A stretch of 64,000 nucleotides of DNA, from positions 496,001 to 560,000 of the forward strand of contig NZ_JAATJE010000001.1 in the NCBI RefSeq assembly GCF_011927695.1, written 5' to 3'. Of the stretch, positions 35,210 through 43,933 are shown piece by piece. The stretch comes from Sphingomonas jejuensis (GTDB taxonomy: Bacteria > Pseudomonadota > Alphaproteobacteria > Sphingomonadales > Sphingomonadaceae). The notes below the pieces were generated by a model. It made no database searches, was not told the origin of the DNA, and saw only the letters and a list, made by a program, of their open reading frames with translations. The first letter of the stretch is position 1; every line of letters starts with the position of its first letter. A program made the position numbers and the translations under genes.

Positions 35210-37534
35210 TCAGGCGTCGGCTTCGGTCTTGGCGCCGCCCTTCTTGCGCTTCGCCTTGGGCGCGGCGCCGACCATCTCGAACACGAGCTGGTCGTCCTTC
35301 AGCTTCACCTTGACCTCGCCGCCATGGACGAGCTTGCCGAACAGCAGTTCCTCGGCCAGCGGCTGCTTGATTTTCTCCTGGATCAGGCGGCCCATCGGTC
35401 GCGCGCCATACAGCTTGTCATAGCCCTTGGCGGTCAGCCACTGCTTGGCTTCGTCGTCCAGCGTGATGTGCACGTCGCGGTCGGCCAGCTGCAGCTCCAG
35501 CTGCAGGATGAACTTGTCGACCACGCGGGCGACGACTTCAGGCGGCAGATAGCCGAACGGCACGATCGCATCGAGGCGGTTGCGGAACTCCGGCGTGAAC
35601 ATCCGCTGCACCGCCTGCTCGTCCTCGCCCTCGCGCGTCAGCTGGCCGAAACCCACAGTCTCGCGCGCCATGTCGGACGCGCCGGCATTGGTCGTCATGA
35701 TCAGGATGGAGTTCCTGAAATCGACGGTCTTGCCGTGGTGATCGGTCAGCTTGCCGTTGTCCATCACCTGCAGGAGGATGTTGAACAGATCCGGATGCGC
35801 CTTCTCGATCTCGTCTAGCAGCAGCACCGAATGCGGGTTCTGGTCGACCGCGTCGGTGAGGAGCCCGCCCTGGTCGTAGCCGACATAGCCCGGGGGCGCA
35901 CCGATCAGCCGGCTGACCGAATGCCGCTCCATATATTCGGACATGTCAAACCGCTGCAGCGGAATGCCGAGGATGGAGGCGAGCTGGCGCGCGACCTCCG
36001 TCTTGCCCACGCCGGTCGGACCGGTGAACAGGTAGTTGCCGATCGGCTTGTCCGGATCGCGCAGGCCCGCACGGCTCAGCTTGATCGCGGAGGACAGCTT
36101 CTCGATCGCGGCGTTCTGCCCGAACACCACCCGCTTCAGGTCGGTCTCGAGCGTTTCCAGCTGCTGCTTGTCGTCGGCCGACACGCTCTTCGGCGGGATC
36201 CGCGCCATGGTGGCGATGACCTGCTCGATCTCCTTGGGCGTGATCACCTTCTTGCGCTTGGACGGCACCACCAGCATCTGCATCGCGCCGACCTCGTCGA
36301 TCACGTCGATCGCCTTGTCGGGCAGCTTGCGGTCGTTGATGTAGCGCGCGGACAGCTCCACCGCCGACTTGATCGCATCGGGCGTGTAGCGGACCTTGTG
36401 GTGCCCTTCGAACGCGGAGCGGAGCCCGGCCAGGATCTTGATCGTGTCCTCGACCGACGGCTCGTTGACGTCGATCTTCTGGAACCGGCGCAAGAGCGCG
36501 CGATCCTTCTCGAAGTGGTTCCGGAACTCCTTGTAGGTGGTCGAACCGATGCAGCGGATGGTGCCGCCCGACAGCGCCGGCTTCAGCAGGTTGGACGCGT
36601 CCATCGCGCTGCCGGACGTTGCGCCCGCGCCAATCACCGTGTGAATCTCGTCGATGAACAGGATCGCGTGCGGCAGCTTTTCGAGCTCGTTCACGACCTG
36701 CTTCAGCCGCTCCTCGAAATCGCCGCGATAGCGCGTGCCGGCAAGCAGCGCGCCCATGTCGAGCGAATAGATCACCGCCGGCTTCAGCACGTCGGGCACG
36801 TCGCCCTCGATGATCTTGCGCGCCAGACCTTCGGCGATCGCCGTCTTCCCGACACCGGGATCACCCACATAGAGCGGGTTGTTCTTCGACCGGCGGCACA
36901 GGATCTGCACCGTGCGGTCGACCTCCGACGAACGGCCGATCAGCGGGTCGACCTTGCCGTCCTTGGCCTTCTCGTTGAGGTCGACGCAGAACTGCTTCAG
37001 CGCAGATTCCTGCTTCTTGCCGCCGTCCGCCTTGGTTTCCTTGGCGTCGTCCTTGTCCGCCGCGCCCTTCACCTCGCGCGGCTCGGCGGGCTGGCCGCCC
37101 TTGCCGACGCCGTGGCTGATGAAGCTGACCGCATCCAGCCGGTTCATGTCCTGCTGCTGCAAGAAATAAACGGCATAGCTTTCCCGCTCGGAGAACAGCG
37201 CGACGAGCACGTTGGCGCCCGTCACGTCCTCGCGGCCGGACGACTGCACGTGCAGGATCGCGCGCTGGACCACGCGCTGAAAGCCGCTGGTGGGCGACGG
37301 ATCGGTCTCGCTGTCGACGCGCAGCGCCTCCAGCTCGGTATCGAGATATTGTGTGACGGCGTCCTTCAGCTCGCCGAGATCCACGCCGCAGCCGGCCATC
37401 ACCTTGGCGGCATCGACGTCATCGATCAGGGCGAGCAGCAGATGCTCGAGCGTGGCATATTCGTGGCGGCGGCCGGACGCGTTGGTTAGCGCCTTGTGCA
37501 AGGTGGTCTCGAGCGCGGGGGCGAAAGAGGGCAT
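35210..37534 (-). CDS. clpA: ATP-dependent Clp protease ATP-binding subunit ClpA
   Basis: This is a 774-residue AAA+ unfoldase that feeds ClpP. The N-terminal ClpN repeat domain (EYATLEHLLLALIDD) is the ClpS-binding part. There are two ATPase modules: Walker A GDPGVGKT (D1) and GPTGVGKT (D2). A ClpP-binding IGF/L-type loop lies in the D2 part, and the C-terminal tail is Lys/Ala-rich. There is no middle coiled coil, so it is not ClpB. clpS, often upstream, is absent here. It is monocistronic, with a terminator after it. Confidence 0.96.
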   Translation of the reverse strand: MPSFAPALETTLHKALTNASGRRHEYATLEHLLLALIDDVDAAKVMAGCGVDLGELKDAVTQYLDTELEALRVDSETDPSPTSGFQRVVQRAILHVQSSGREDVTGANVLVALFSERESYAVYFLQQQDMNRLDAVSFISHGVGKGGQPAEPREVKGAADKDDAKETKADGGKKQESALKQFCVDLNEKAKDGKVDPLIGRSSEVDRTVQILCRRSKNNPLYVGDPGVGKTAIAEGLARKIIEGDVPDVLKPAVIYSLDMGALLAGTRYRGDFEERLKQVVNELEKLPHAILFIDEIHTVIGAGATSGSAMDASNLLKPALSGGTIRCIGSTTYKEFRNHFEKDRALLRRFQKIDVNEPSVEDTIKILAGLRSAFEGHHKVRYTPDAIKSAVELSARYINDRKLPDKAIDVIDEVGAMQMLVVPSKRKKVITPKEIEQVIATMARIPPKSVSADDKQQLETLETDLKRVVFGQNAAIEKLSSAIKLSRAGLRDPDKPIGNYLFTGPTGVGKTEVARQLASILGIPLQRFDMSEYMERHSVSRLIGAPPGYVGYDQGGLLTDAVDQNPHSVLLLDEIEKAHPDLFNILLQVMDNGKLTDHHGKTVDFRNSILIMTTNAGASDMARETVGFGQLTREGEDEQAVQRMFTPEFRNRLDAIVPFGYLPPEVVARVVDKFILQLELQLADRDVHITLDDEAKQWLTAKGYDKLYGARPMGRLIQEKIKQPLAEELLFGKLVHGGEVKVKLKDDQLVFEMVGAAPKAKRKKGGAKTEADA

Positions 37535-37644
37535 TGGTTACTCCTCCGGGGCGCGGGGGGTGGCGCTCCCGTCCCATGCTATGTCGGGACGGCGGGGCCG
37601 CGCATCAAGGATCAGGTGGGCCGCCAGGTGGGGGCGACCGCGGT

Positions 37645-37842
37645 TCATCGCCGAAACAGCGCGTCGGCGCTGGCGCGCTGGTCCGTGGCGGCATTGATGC
37701 GCGCCCGCGTGCGTGCGATCTCCCCCTCCAGCGCGGCGATGCGGGCATCGAGTTCGGCGATCGACAGCGGGGACAGGTCCTGGGCGAGGAGCGCAACCAG
37801 GGGGTCGTTCGCACGGCGCGGCAGGCTGTCGTCCGAGTCCAT
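37645..37842 (-). CDS. DUF1192 family small protein
   Basis: This is a 65-residue protein. MDSDDSLPRRANDPL is followed by the DUF1192 helix pair (LSIAELDARIAALEGEIARTRA), a predicted coiled coil. The family is small and alphaproteobacterial with no known role. The second in-frame ATG (37842) was taken as start because the family begins MD-x-D-D. It is divergent from the quinone oxidoreductase gene, 70 bp apart, a conserved arrangement in this group as far as I recall. Confidence 0.8.
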   Translation of the reverse strand: MDSDDSLPRRANDPLVALLAQDLSPLSIAELDARIAALEGEIARTRARINAATDQRASADALFRR

Positions 37843-37912
37843 GTCCGACAGCGTTGACCGGGGCGAGGTCGCTGTCAATAAACCCCTTCGCTCAAAAGGG
37901 GAGGCGCTCCGG

Positions 37913-38926
37913 ATGACCGTTCATTCGCCGTCGGATATGCTCGCGATCGATCCCGATGCGGCCGGCGGGCCTGAGGTGCTCAGGCCCGTGCGCCGCCCGG
38001 TGCCGGCACCTGCCGCCGGCGAGGTTCTGGTTCGCGTCGCGGCCGCCGGCGTCAACCGGCCGGACGTTATGCAGCGGAAGGGGCTCTACCCGCCGCCCCC
38101 CGGCGCCCCGTCGATCCCCGGGCTGGAAATCGCCGGCACGGTGGTGGCCCTGGGGGAAGGGGTGGACACGCTGTCGGTCGGCGCGGAGGTCGCGGCGCTG
38201 GTGTCGGGCGGCGGCTATGCCGAATGGTGCACCGCGCCCGCCGGACAGTGCCTGCCGATCCCGGCCGGACTGTCGATGGTGGAGGCGGCCGCGCTTCCCG
38301 AAACGCTGTTCACCGTCTGGAGCAACCTGTTCGAGCGCGCGTACGCGACCGCGGGTGAGCGCGTGCTGGTGCATGGCGGCACCAGCGGCATCGGCACCAT
38401 GGCGATCAAGCTCGGCGGGCTGTTCGGCCTGGAGGTGATCGTCACCTGCGGCTCCGACGACAAATGCGCGGCCGCCCGCGCCCTCGGCGCCACCCACGCC
38501 ATCAACTACCGCATGTCTGACTTCGTGGAGGAGGTCGCCCACCTGACCGGGGGCGAGGGCGTCCACGTCGTGCTCGACATGGTCGGTGGCGACTATGTGC
38601 CGCGAAACCTCAAATGCCTGGCCCCCGACGGCCGCCACGTCTCCATCGCCGTGCAGCGCGGCGCCCGGGCGGAGATCAGCATCGCGGACGTGATGATGCG
38701 CCGCCTGACGCTCACCGGCTCCACCCTCCGCGCGCGCCCGGTAGGCTTCAAGACGCTGGTCGCAGACGAGATCGCGCGGGAGGTATGGCCGCATGTTGCC
38801 GACGGTCGCCTCCGGCCCGAGATCGACCGGGTCTTCCCGCTCGCGGAGGCCGCGGAGGCGCACCGGCGAATGGAAGACGGCGACCATGTCGGCAAGATCG
38901 TGCTGTCGGTCGCCGGTCAGGAATAG
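37913..38926 (+). CDS. NAD(P)H-quinone oxidoreductase (zinc-independent MDR)
   Basis: This is a 337-residue medium-chain dehydrogenase/reductase. It has the NADPH-binding VLVHGGTSGIGTMAIKLG (Gly-rich, near residue 145), the N-terminal GVNRPDVMQRKGLYPPPPGAPSIPGLE signature of the PIG3/qor branch, and no zinc-cysteine lobe. It reduces quinones with one or two electrons. ATG 37913 has GGAGG-like bases upstream. The substrate range cannot be read. Confidence 0.9.
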   Translation: MTVHSPSDMLAIDPDAAGGPEVLRPVRRPVPAPAAGEVLVRVAAAGVNRPDVMQRKGLYPPPPGAPSIPGLEIAGTVVALGEGVDTLSVGAEVAALVSGGGYAEWCTAPAGQCLPIPAGLSMVEAAALPETLFTVWSNLFERAYATAGERVLVHGGTSGIGTMAIKLGGLFGLEVIVTCGSDDKCAAARALGATHAINYRMSDFVEEVAHLTGGEGVHVVLDMVGGDYVPRNLKCLAPDGRHVSIAVQRGARAEISIADVMMRRLTLTGSTLRARPVGFKTLVADEIAREVWPHVADGRLRPEIDRVFPLAEAAEAHRRMEDGDHVGKIVLSVAGQE

Positions 38927-38967
38927 CCCCGGCCGTTCGGCCGGACCCCCGCCGTCCGCCCCGTTCC

Positions 38968-39304
38968 TCAGTGCGGCGCCAGCCCCAGTTCGACGCCGGT
39001 CTTGTCGTGCAGCGCGAACCGGTCGACGATGTCCGCGCTCGCCCGGTTGTAGCCGACCACCTCGACCTGCCGTCCCTCGCGACGCAGGCGCGCGACGATC
39101 TTGTCGAGCGCGCCGACACCGGAGATGTCCCAGAAATGGGCCCCGCTCACGTCGATGCGGATGTGCCGGGCACTGTTCTCGGCGGCAAAGGCCCGCGTGA
39201 ACCGGTCAACGGACGCGAAGAAGATCTCGCCTGTCACGCGGTACGTGGCGTTTGGCGCCGTCGGTGAACCACTGGCGGCGATAGGCTGTGATGTCGAATG
39301 TCAT
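38968..39304 (-). pseudogene. Collapsed SulP anion transporter gene (N-terminus joined to STAS domain)
   Basis: Read on the minus strand from 39304, MTFDITAYRRQWFTD is the expected cytoplasmic start of a SulP permease. A few codons later, in another frame, comes TYRVTGEIFFASVDRF and a complete STAS domain (HIRIDVSGAHFWDISGVGAL) to the stop at 38968. All transmembrane segments (about 400 residues) are missing and the frame is shifted. The STAS part could still be made as an 89-residue protein from the GTG at 39237. The simplest reading is an internal deletion that destroyed the transporter. Confidence 0.75.
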
Positions 39305-39469
39305 TGAGAAATCCACAACAGGGCACGGGCGCCGACCGGCGCCTTCGATGATCGTGCATGTTGTTGTCCGGCGGATCGGCGGCCGGAGTAGCCACCCGGG
39401 ATTGCACCGGGTCCTTGCGAATGGATGCTCCCCTAGACGCCTTCCGCGCAAAGGCAAGTGGCGCGCGAC

Positions 39470-39498
39470 TTGCCCCGGACCCTGGCTGCGTCTATCTT
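39470..39498 (+). promoter_or_regulatory. Sigma-70-type promoter of trcR
   Basis: TTGCCC (39470-39475), 17 bp and TATCTT (39493-39498) resemble a housekeeping promoter. Transcription would start near 39505, just before the hairpin at 39512. This is inferred from spacing only. Confidence 0.45.
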
Positions 39499-39511
39499 CC
39501 CGCCATGCACC

Positions 39512-39540
39512 GGCCGCTCCGTGAAGGGGCGGCCCTTTTT
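39512..39540 (+). terminator. Promoter-proximal terminator hairpin in the trcR leader
   Basis: Arms GGCCGCTCC (39512-39520) and GGGGCGGCC (39526-39534), with one wobble pair, are followed by CTTTTT. The T-run ends 6 bp before the GGAG ribosome site of trcR, so folding would stop transcription or hide the start. It has the same layout as the argD leader. Confidence 0.6.
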
Positions 39541-39557
39541 GTACCTGGAGACTTTCA

Positions 39558-40226
39558 GTGGCCCAGCCGCTCATGCCCCATGCGACCGCATCCTGGCTGG
39601 TCGACAACACGTCCCTGTCGTTTCAGCAGATCGCGGAGTTCTGCGGCCTCCACGTGCTGGAGGTGCAGGCGATCGCCGACGACACCGCCGCGACCAAGCT
39701 GACCGGTCGCGATCCCGTCCGCGCGCACGAGCTCGCGCAGGAGGAGATCGACAAGGCGCAGGCGAACCCGGACTACCGCATGGTCATGTCCAAGGGGCCG
39801 GAGCAGGTGCGCCGTACCAAGGGGCCGCGCTACACGCCCGTGTCCAAGCGGGCGGAAAAGCCGGATGGCATCGCCTGGATCATCCGCAACCATCCGGAAG
39901 TGTCGGACGGCACCATCAGCAAGCTGATCGGCACCACGAAGACGACCATCGCCGCGATCCGCGATCGCAGCCACTGGAACATCTCCAACATCACGCCGAA
40001 GGATCCGGTGACGCTGGGCCTCACCACGCAGCGCGAACTCGACGCGGCGGTGGCGAAGGCGGCGAAGGCCGCCGGCACGGAAGCGCCTGTCGACAGCCGC
40101 CTGGAGGGCGACCGTGCGGCGCTGATCGAGGAGCTGCGCGCCCAGCGCGACCGCATCAACGCGGGCGAGGTGGAGCCGACCAGCCCGTTTGGCGCCTTCC
40201 CGGATCCTTTCCGACCGCGCAACTGA
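39558..40226 (+). CDS. trcR: Cell cycle transcriptional regulator TrcR (DUF1013)
   Basis: This is a 222-residue protein of the DUF1013 family, conserved in alphaproteobacteria and named TrcR. The N-terminal ASWLVDNTSLSFQQIAEFCG and the central WIIRNHPEVSDGTISKLIG and TKTTIAAIRDRSHWN are two HTH-like units. The start is GTG 39558, with GGAG nine bases upstream. An ATG five codons in is the alternative. A terminator-like hairpin immediately precedes the ribosome site. A basic, helical C-terminal region (about 165-205) ends in PFGAFPDPF. Confidence 0.88.
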   Translation: MAQPLMPHATASWLVDNTSLSFQQIAEFCGLHVLEVQAIADDTAATKLTGRDPVRAHELAQEEIDKAQANPDYRMVMSKGPEQVRRTKGPRYTPVSKRAEKPDGIAWIIRNHPEVSDGTISKLIGTTKTTIAAIRDRSHWNISNITPKDPVTLGLTTQRELDAAVAKAAKAAGTEAPVDSRLEGDRAALIEELRAQRDRINAGEVEPTSPFGAFPDPFRPRN

Positions 40227-40321
40227 GCCTACGGTGGGGCGCGGCTCGCCGACCCGCGTCCCATAACTGCATAGGCCGCATGCTTAATCGAGGTTTACCT
40301 TCGGGCCTCAGCTGCTAAGCA

Positions 40322-40340
40322 CCCCCTGCAACCAAGGGGG
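40322..40340. promoter_or_regulatory. CCCCCT-n7-AGGGGG inverted repeat at the second PEP-CTERM gene
   Basis: Perfect 6-bp arms (40322-40327 and 40335-40340) overlap the purine-rich ribosome site of the gene at 40351. It is similar in type to the repeats at 146-161 and 63076-63092. It could fold in the mRNA and mask translation, or bind a protein. Confidence 0.35.
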
Positions 40341-40350
40341 GATGCTTAAC

Positions 40351-41214
40351 ATGATGATTCGTGCGGCTTTCGCTGCCACCACTCTGCTCGCCTTCGCCAC
40401 GCCGGTCATGGCGCAGACCGTCACCAACGGCGATATCAGGACGATCGCGGGCGGGACCACCACCACCGACGCAACCGGGACGCGCACCACCAATCCGGGC
40501 GCCCGCCAGACGGCCGTCCAGCCGGGCAACATGACCTGGTATCAGGCCAATCTCGGCGGCGGTGCCACGCTCGGCGTCACCACCGATTATGCGCGCGGCG
40601 GCAATGGTTCGGTGTTCTTCAACACGGCCTCCGGCGACAGCAAGGCTGACCTGCAGTACAATCTCGGCGGCCTGATCGAGCTCGGATCGCTTCAGTCCGT
40701 CTCGTTCGACTGGTTCCGTGATCCGGCGTCGGACACGGGTGCGGCTTTCGCGCCGGTGCTGCGGTTCGAGATGTTCAAGGACGGCTCCTATGCCGGCTCG
40801 CTCGTCCTGGAGAATGTCTACCAGAACCAGACCAATGCCGTCGAAGGCAGCTGGCAGACGCTCAGCGCGACGCGCAGCAGCGGCATCTTCTGGGCCACGC
40901 GCGACGCGCTGGGCCCGACCTTCGCCAACGCGAACGGCGGCCAGCTGACGCTTGATCAGTGGATCGCCCGTAACTCCGGATCGAGCCTGGCGGTCGGCGC
41001 GATCAACATCGGCGTGGGATCGGGCTGGAGCGGCACGTTCCGCGGCGCGGTCGACAACGTCCAGTTCGCCTTCGGTGACGGTCCGGCCGGCGATTTCAAC
41101 TTCGAGGTCGCGGCGGCTGCCGTGCCGGAGCCGGCGACCTGGGCGATGATGATCGCGGGCTTCGGCATGGTCGGCATGGCCGCGCGCCGTGGCCGCGCCG
41201 TGGTCGCCGCCTGA
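40351..41214 (+). CDS. PEP-CTERM sorting-domain protein
   Basis: This is a 287-residue exported protein with a signal peptide (AAFAATTLLAFATPVMA) and a Thr/Gly-rich start to the mature chain. The body is beta-rich (LGVTTDYARGGNGSVFFN; LQSVSFDWFRD). The C-terminal signal VPEPATWAMMIAGFGMVG with a basic end (RRGR) is nearly identical to that of the DUF4394 protein at 271. The body resembles the lectin/laminin-like PEP-CTERM proteins but no specific domain was recognised. ATG 40351 has AAGGGGGG nine bases upstream; ATG 40342 abuts it and is less likely. A strong terminator follows. Confidence 0.8.
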   Translation: MMIRAAFAATTLLAFATPVMAQTVTNGDIRTIAGGTTTTDATGTRTTNPGARQTAVQPGNMTWYQANLGGGATLGVTTDYARGGNGSVFFNTASGDSKADLQYNLGGLIELGSLQSVSFDWFRDPASDTGAAFAPVLRFEMFKDGSYAGSLVLENVYQNQTNAVEGSWQTLSATRSSGIFWATRDALGPTFANANGGQLTLDQWIARNSGSSLAVGAINIGVGSGWSGTFRGAVDNVQFAFGDGPAGDFNFEVAAAAVPEPATWAMMIAGFGMVGMAARRGRAVVAA

Positions 41215-41239
41215 ACCCAGCGGCACGTTGATCGAGGAA

Positions 41240-41268
41240 GGGCGCGGCCGCAACGCCGCGCCCTTTTT
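41240..41268 (+). terminator. Intrinsic terminator of the PEP-CTERM gene
   Basis: Perfect 9-bp arms GGGCGCGGC (41240-41248) and GCCGCGCCC (41255-41263) with a 6-nt loop and five Ts. It separates two convergent genes. Confidence 0.85.
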
Positions 41269-41280
41269 CATGCCTGCCGC

Positions 41281-42669
41281 CTATTCCGTGGCGGCAGGGC
41301 TCGCCTGGTCGAGCATCACCGTCTTCAAATTCATGAACTCGTGCAGGCCGTGCGACGAAAGCTCGCGTCCGTGGCCCGATCGCTTCACCCCGCCGAACGG
41401 CGCCTTCGGGTCGGACGCCAGCATCGCGTTGATGGCGACCATACCGGCTTCCAAGTCGCGCGTCAGGCGCTCCTGCTCGGCCGCATCGGTGGTCCAGATG
41501 CTGCTGCCGAGGCCGAACGGCACGTCGTTGGCGATGCGGATCGCCTCGTCGATGTCGGCGGCGCGGAACAGCATGGCGACCGGACCAAAGAATTCCTCGC
41601 GCGCGATTTCCTCGTCCAGCGGCACGTCCTCCAGCACGGTTGGCGGATAATACCAGCCCGGACCGTCCGGTGCGTCGCCGACGCTCGACACCGTGGCGCC
41701 GGCGGCCTTTGCGCGCTCCACCTGCTCGCGGATGTCCTTCAGGCCCTGTTCGCTGGACAAGGGCCCCATGTCGGTCCCGTCGGCGGTCGGGTCGCCCACC
41801 CTGACCGCCTTCATCCCGGCCAGAAAGCGCTCGCGGAACCGGTCATAGACGTCCGCGTGCACGATCATGCGCTTGGCGCAGATGCAGCTCTGCCCCGCAT
41901 TCTGGATGCGCGCCGTCACCGCCACCCTGGCCGCCTGCTCGATGTCGGCCGACGGCATGACGATGAACGGGTCGGACCCGCCCAGTTCCAGCACCACCTT
42001 CTTCAGGTTGCGGCCGGCGCGCTCGGCCACCTGGATGCCCGCGCCCTCGCTCCCCGTCAGCGTCACCGCCGCCACGCGCGGATCGTCGATGATCGCGCCG
42101 ACGGCCGACGACGGAATGTGCAGGTTCTGGAACAGCCCGTCCGCGCCGCCCGCCTCGCGCACCATGTCCTCGATCGCCTGGGCGGTGCCCGGCACGTTGC
42201 TGGCATGCTTGAGCAGCCCGACATTGCCGGCAAGCAGCGTCGGCGCCATGAACCGCACCACCTGCCAATATGGAAAGTTCCACGGCATGATCGCCAGCAC
42301 GGGGCCGAGCGGGTACCAGCGCGCCGCCGCCGCCTTGCCGTCGCCCAGGTCGATGCGCCGTTCCTCCAGCATGGCGGGGCCGTGTTCCGCATAATGGCGG
42401 AAGGCCGCGATGCACTTGTCCACCTCCGCCTTTGCCGAACCGAGCGTCTTGCCCATCTCGAAGGTCGCGATTGCCGCCAGCCGGTCGCGGTTCGCCTCGA
42501 ACCGGTCGCCGATCGCGCTGAGCAGCGCGGCGCGCTCCGCCACCGGCGTCAACCGCCATTCGGCATAGGCCGCCGCGGCACGGGCGATCCGCTGCTCGAT
42601 GGCGTCGGCGTCCAGTTCGGGGAAGCTGTCGCCGGTCTCGCCCGTTGCCGGGTTCCGTTGCTGGAACAT
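41281..42669 (-). CDS. NAD(P)-dependent aldehyde dehydrogenase, succinate-semialdehyde type
   Basis: This is a 462-residue aldehyde dehydrogenase. MPWNFPYWQVVRF and ELGGSDPFIV (catalytic Glu) are followed by NAGQSCICAKR (catalytic Cys) and EEFFGPVAMLF. The short form and the opening FQQRNPATGE match the NAD-dependent succinate-semialdehyde dehydrogenase group. The preferred start is the second ATG (MFQQRN), two codons after the first possible one. It is a single gene, convergent with the PEP-CTERM gene. The exact aldehyde is not certain. Confidence 0.88.
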   Translation of the reverse strand: MFQQRNPATGETGDSFPELDADAIEQRIARAAAAYAEWRLTPVAERAALLSAIGDRFEANRDRLAAIATFEMGKTLGSAKAEVDKCIAAFRHYAEHGPAMLEERRIDLGDGKAAAARWYPLGPVLAIMPWNFPYWQVVRFMAPTLLAGNVGLLKHASNVPGTAQAIEDMVREAGGADGLFQNLHIPSSAVGAIIDDPRVAAVTLTGSEGAGIQVAERAGRNLKKVVLELGGSDPFIVMPSADIEQAARVAVTARIQNAGQSCICAKRMIVHADVYDRFRERFLAGMKAVRVGDPTADGTDMGPLSSEQGLKDIREQVERAKAAGATVSSVGDAPDGPGWYYPPTVLEDVPLDEEIAREEFFGPVAMLFRAADIDEAIRIANDVPFGLGSSIWTTDAAEQERLTRDLEAGMVAINAMLASDPKAPFGGVKRSGHGRELSSHGLHEFMNLKTVMLDQASPAATE

Positions 42670-42774
42670 GTGCACTCTCCTGATGGCTGAAGCCCCTAAA
42701 CGCGGCGCGCGCCGATCGGATCAGGGCCGGTCCGCTCGCTTGACCGCTCAGGCCGCGCTCGCCACAAGCCGGGG

Positions 42775-43026
42775 ATGAGCAGCGACCCCGACGCCCAGAC
42801 CGCCGACCTGTCTTTCGAGGATGCGCTGAAGCGGCTGGAGGCGATCGTCGCCCAGCTGGAAACCGGCGAGATCCCGCTGGACCAGGCCATCACCCTTTAC
42901 GCGGAAGGCGACCGGCTCCGCGCCCGCTGTGACGAGCGGCTGGCCGCCGCGCAGGCGCGGATCGACAAGATCAGCCTTGGTTCGGACGGGCAGCCCCGCG
43001 GTTTGCAGCCCTTTGACGCGGGCTGA
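42775..43026 (+). CDS. xseB: Exodeoxyribonuclease VII small subunit
   Basis: This is an 83-residue small subunit of the ssDNA-specific nuclease. LSFEDALKRLEAIVAQLETGEIPLD and SLxxYxxGxxL-type ITLYAEGDRLRARCDERL are the family helices. It starts the run xseB-ispA-coaD and ends 4 bp before the ispA GTG, a common neighbour pair. The large subunit xseA is not in the window. Confidence 0.95.
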   Translation: MSSDPDAQTADLSFEDALKRLEAIVAQLETGEIPLDQAITLYAEGDRLRARCDERLAAAQARIDKISLGSDGQPRGLQPFDAG

Positions 43027-43030
43027 TCCG

Positions 43031-43933
43031 GTGGCGACCCCGCTGCCCGCCGACCTGCGCGCCGCCATGGCGCAGATCGCCGCCGCCGTTGATGCGGAAT
43101 TCGACGCGCTGCTGCCCGTGCCCGACGATGCGCGCCGCCCGCTCTACGAAGCCATGCGCCATGCCGCGATCGGCGGTGGCAAGCGGCTGCGCCCGCTTCT
43201 CGTGTGCGCCAGCGCGCAGCTGTTCAACGTCGATCCGCAGGCCGCGCTGCGCACCGGCACCGCGATCGAGGCGATCCACGTCTACTCGCTGATCCACGAC
43301 GATCTGCCGGCGATGGACGACGACGACATGCGCCGCGGCAAGCCCACCGTGCACAAGGCCTTCGACGAGGCCACCGCCATCCTCGCCGGCGACAGCCTTC
43401 ATGCGCTCGCCTTCGGGCTGGTCGCCGATCCCGACACGCACCCCGATCCGTTCGTCCGGGCCGAGCTCGCGCTGGAGCTTGCGCGCGCGTCCGGCCCGGC
43501 CGGCATGGCGGGCGGGCAGATGATGGATCTTGTCGCCGACGGCGCCGGCTTCGACCTCGCCACCGTCACCCGCCTGCAGGCGCTGAAGACCGGTGCGCTG
43601 ATCGGCGTCTGTCTGGAGGCCGGTGCGATTTTGGGGCGCGTGCCGCCGGAAGGGCGGGCCGGGCTCAGGGGCTATGCCCGCGACCTCGGGCTCGCCTTCC
43701 AGATCGCCGACGATCTCCTCGATGTGGAAGGCGATGCCGCCGCGGTCGGCAAGGCGGTCGGCAAGGATGCGGCGGCCGGCAAGGCCACCTTCCTGTCGCT
43801 CCTCGGCGTCGACCGCGCGCGCGCTCAGGCGTCGATGCTGGTCGACCAGGCGGTCGAGCATCTCCACGGCTTCGGGGCGGAGGCGGACCTGCTCCGGCAG
43901 GTCGCCCGCTACGCGGTGGAGCGCGACCGTTGA
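43031..43933 (+). CDS. ispA: Farnesyl diphosphate synthase (polyprenyl synthase)
   Basis: This is a 300-residue trans-prenyltransferase. The first Asp-rich motif DDLPAMDDDD (90-99) and the second (DDLLD near 227) bind Mg-diphosphate. GGGKRLRP (48-55) binds isopentenyl diphosphate. It makes the C15 precursor for ubiquinone, undecaprenol and carotenoids. The start is GTG 43031, four bases after the xseB stop. The stop overlaps the coaD TTG start. dxs, often next in other genomes, is absent here. Confidence 0.94.
   Translation: MATPLPADLRAAMAQIAAAVDAEFDALLPVPDDARRPLYEAMRHAAIGGGKRLRPLLVCASAQLFNVDPQAALRTGTAIEAIHVYSLIHDDLPAMDDDDMRRGKPTVHKAFDEATAILAGDSLHALAFGLVADPDTHPDPFVRAELALELARASGPAGMAGGQMMDLVADGAGFDLATVTRLQALKTGALIGVCLEAGAILGRVPPEGRAGLRGYARDLGLAFQIADDLLDVEGDAAAVGKAVGKDAAAGKATFLSLLGVDRARAQASMLVDQAVEHLHGFGAEADLLRQVARYAVERDR

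Noticed and set aside
39305-39470. Possible small gene between the SulP remnant and trcR
   Set aside because: Short frames here have no ribosome site, no protein-like composition and conflict with the promoter/hairpin reading. I see nothing else in this gap.
40288-40303. CtrA-like site TTAA-n7-TTAC before the second PEP-CTERM gene
   Set aside because: It has a mismatch in the second half and there is no supporting site nearby. Such patterns are expected by chance in a 64-kb window.
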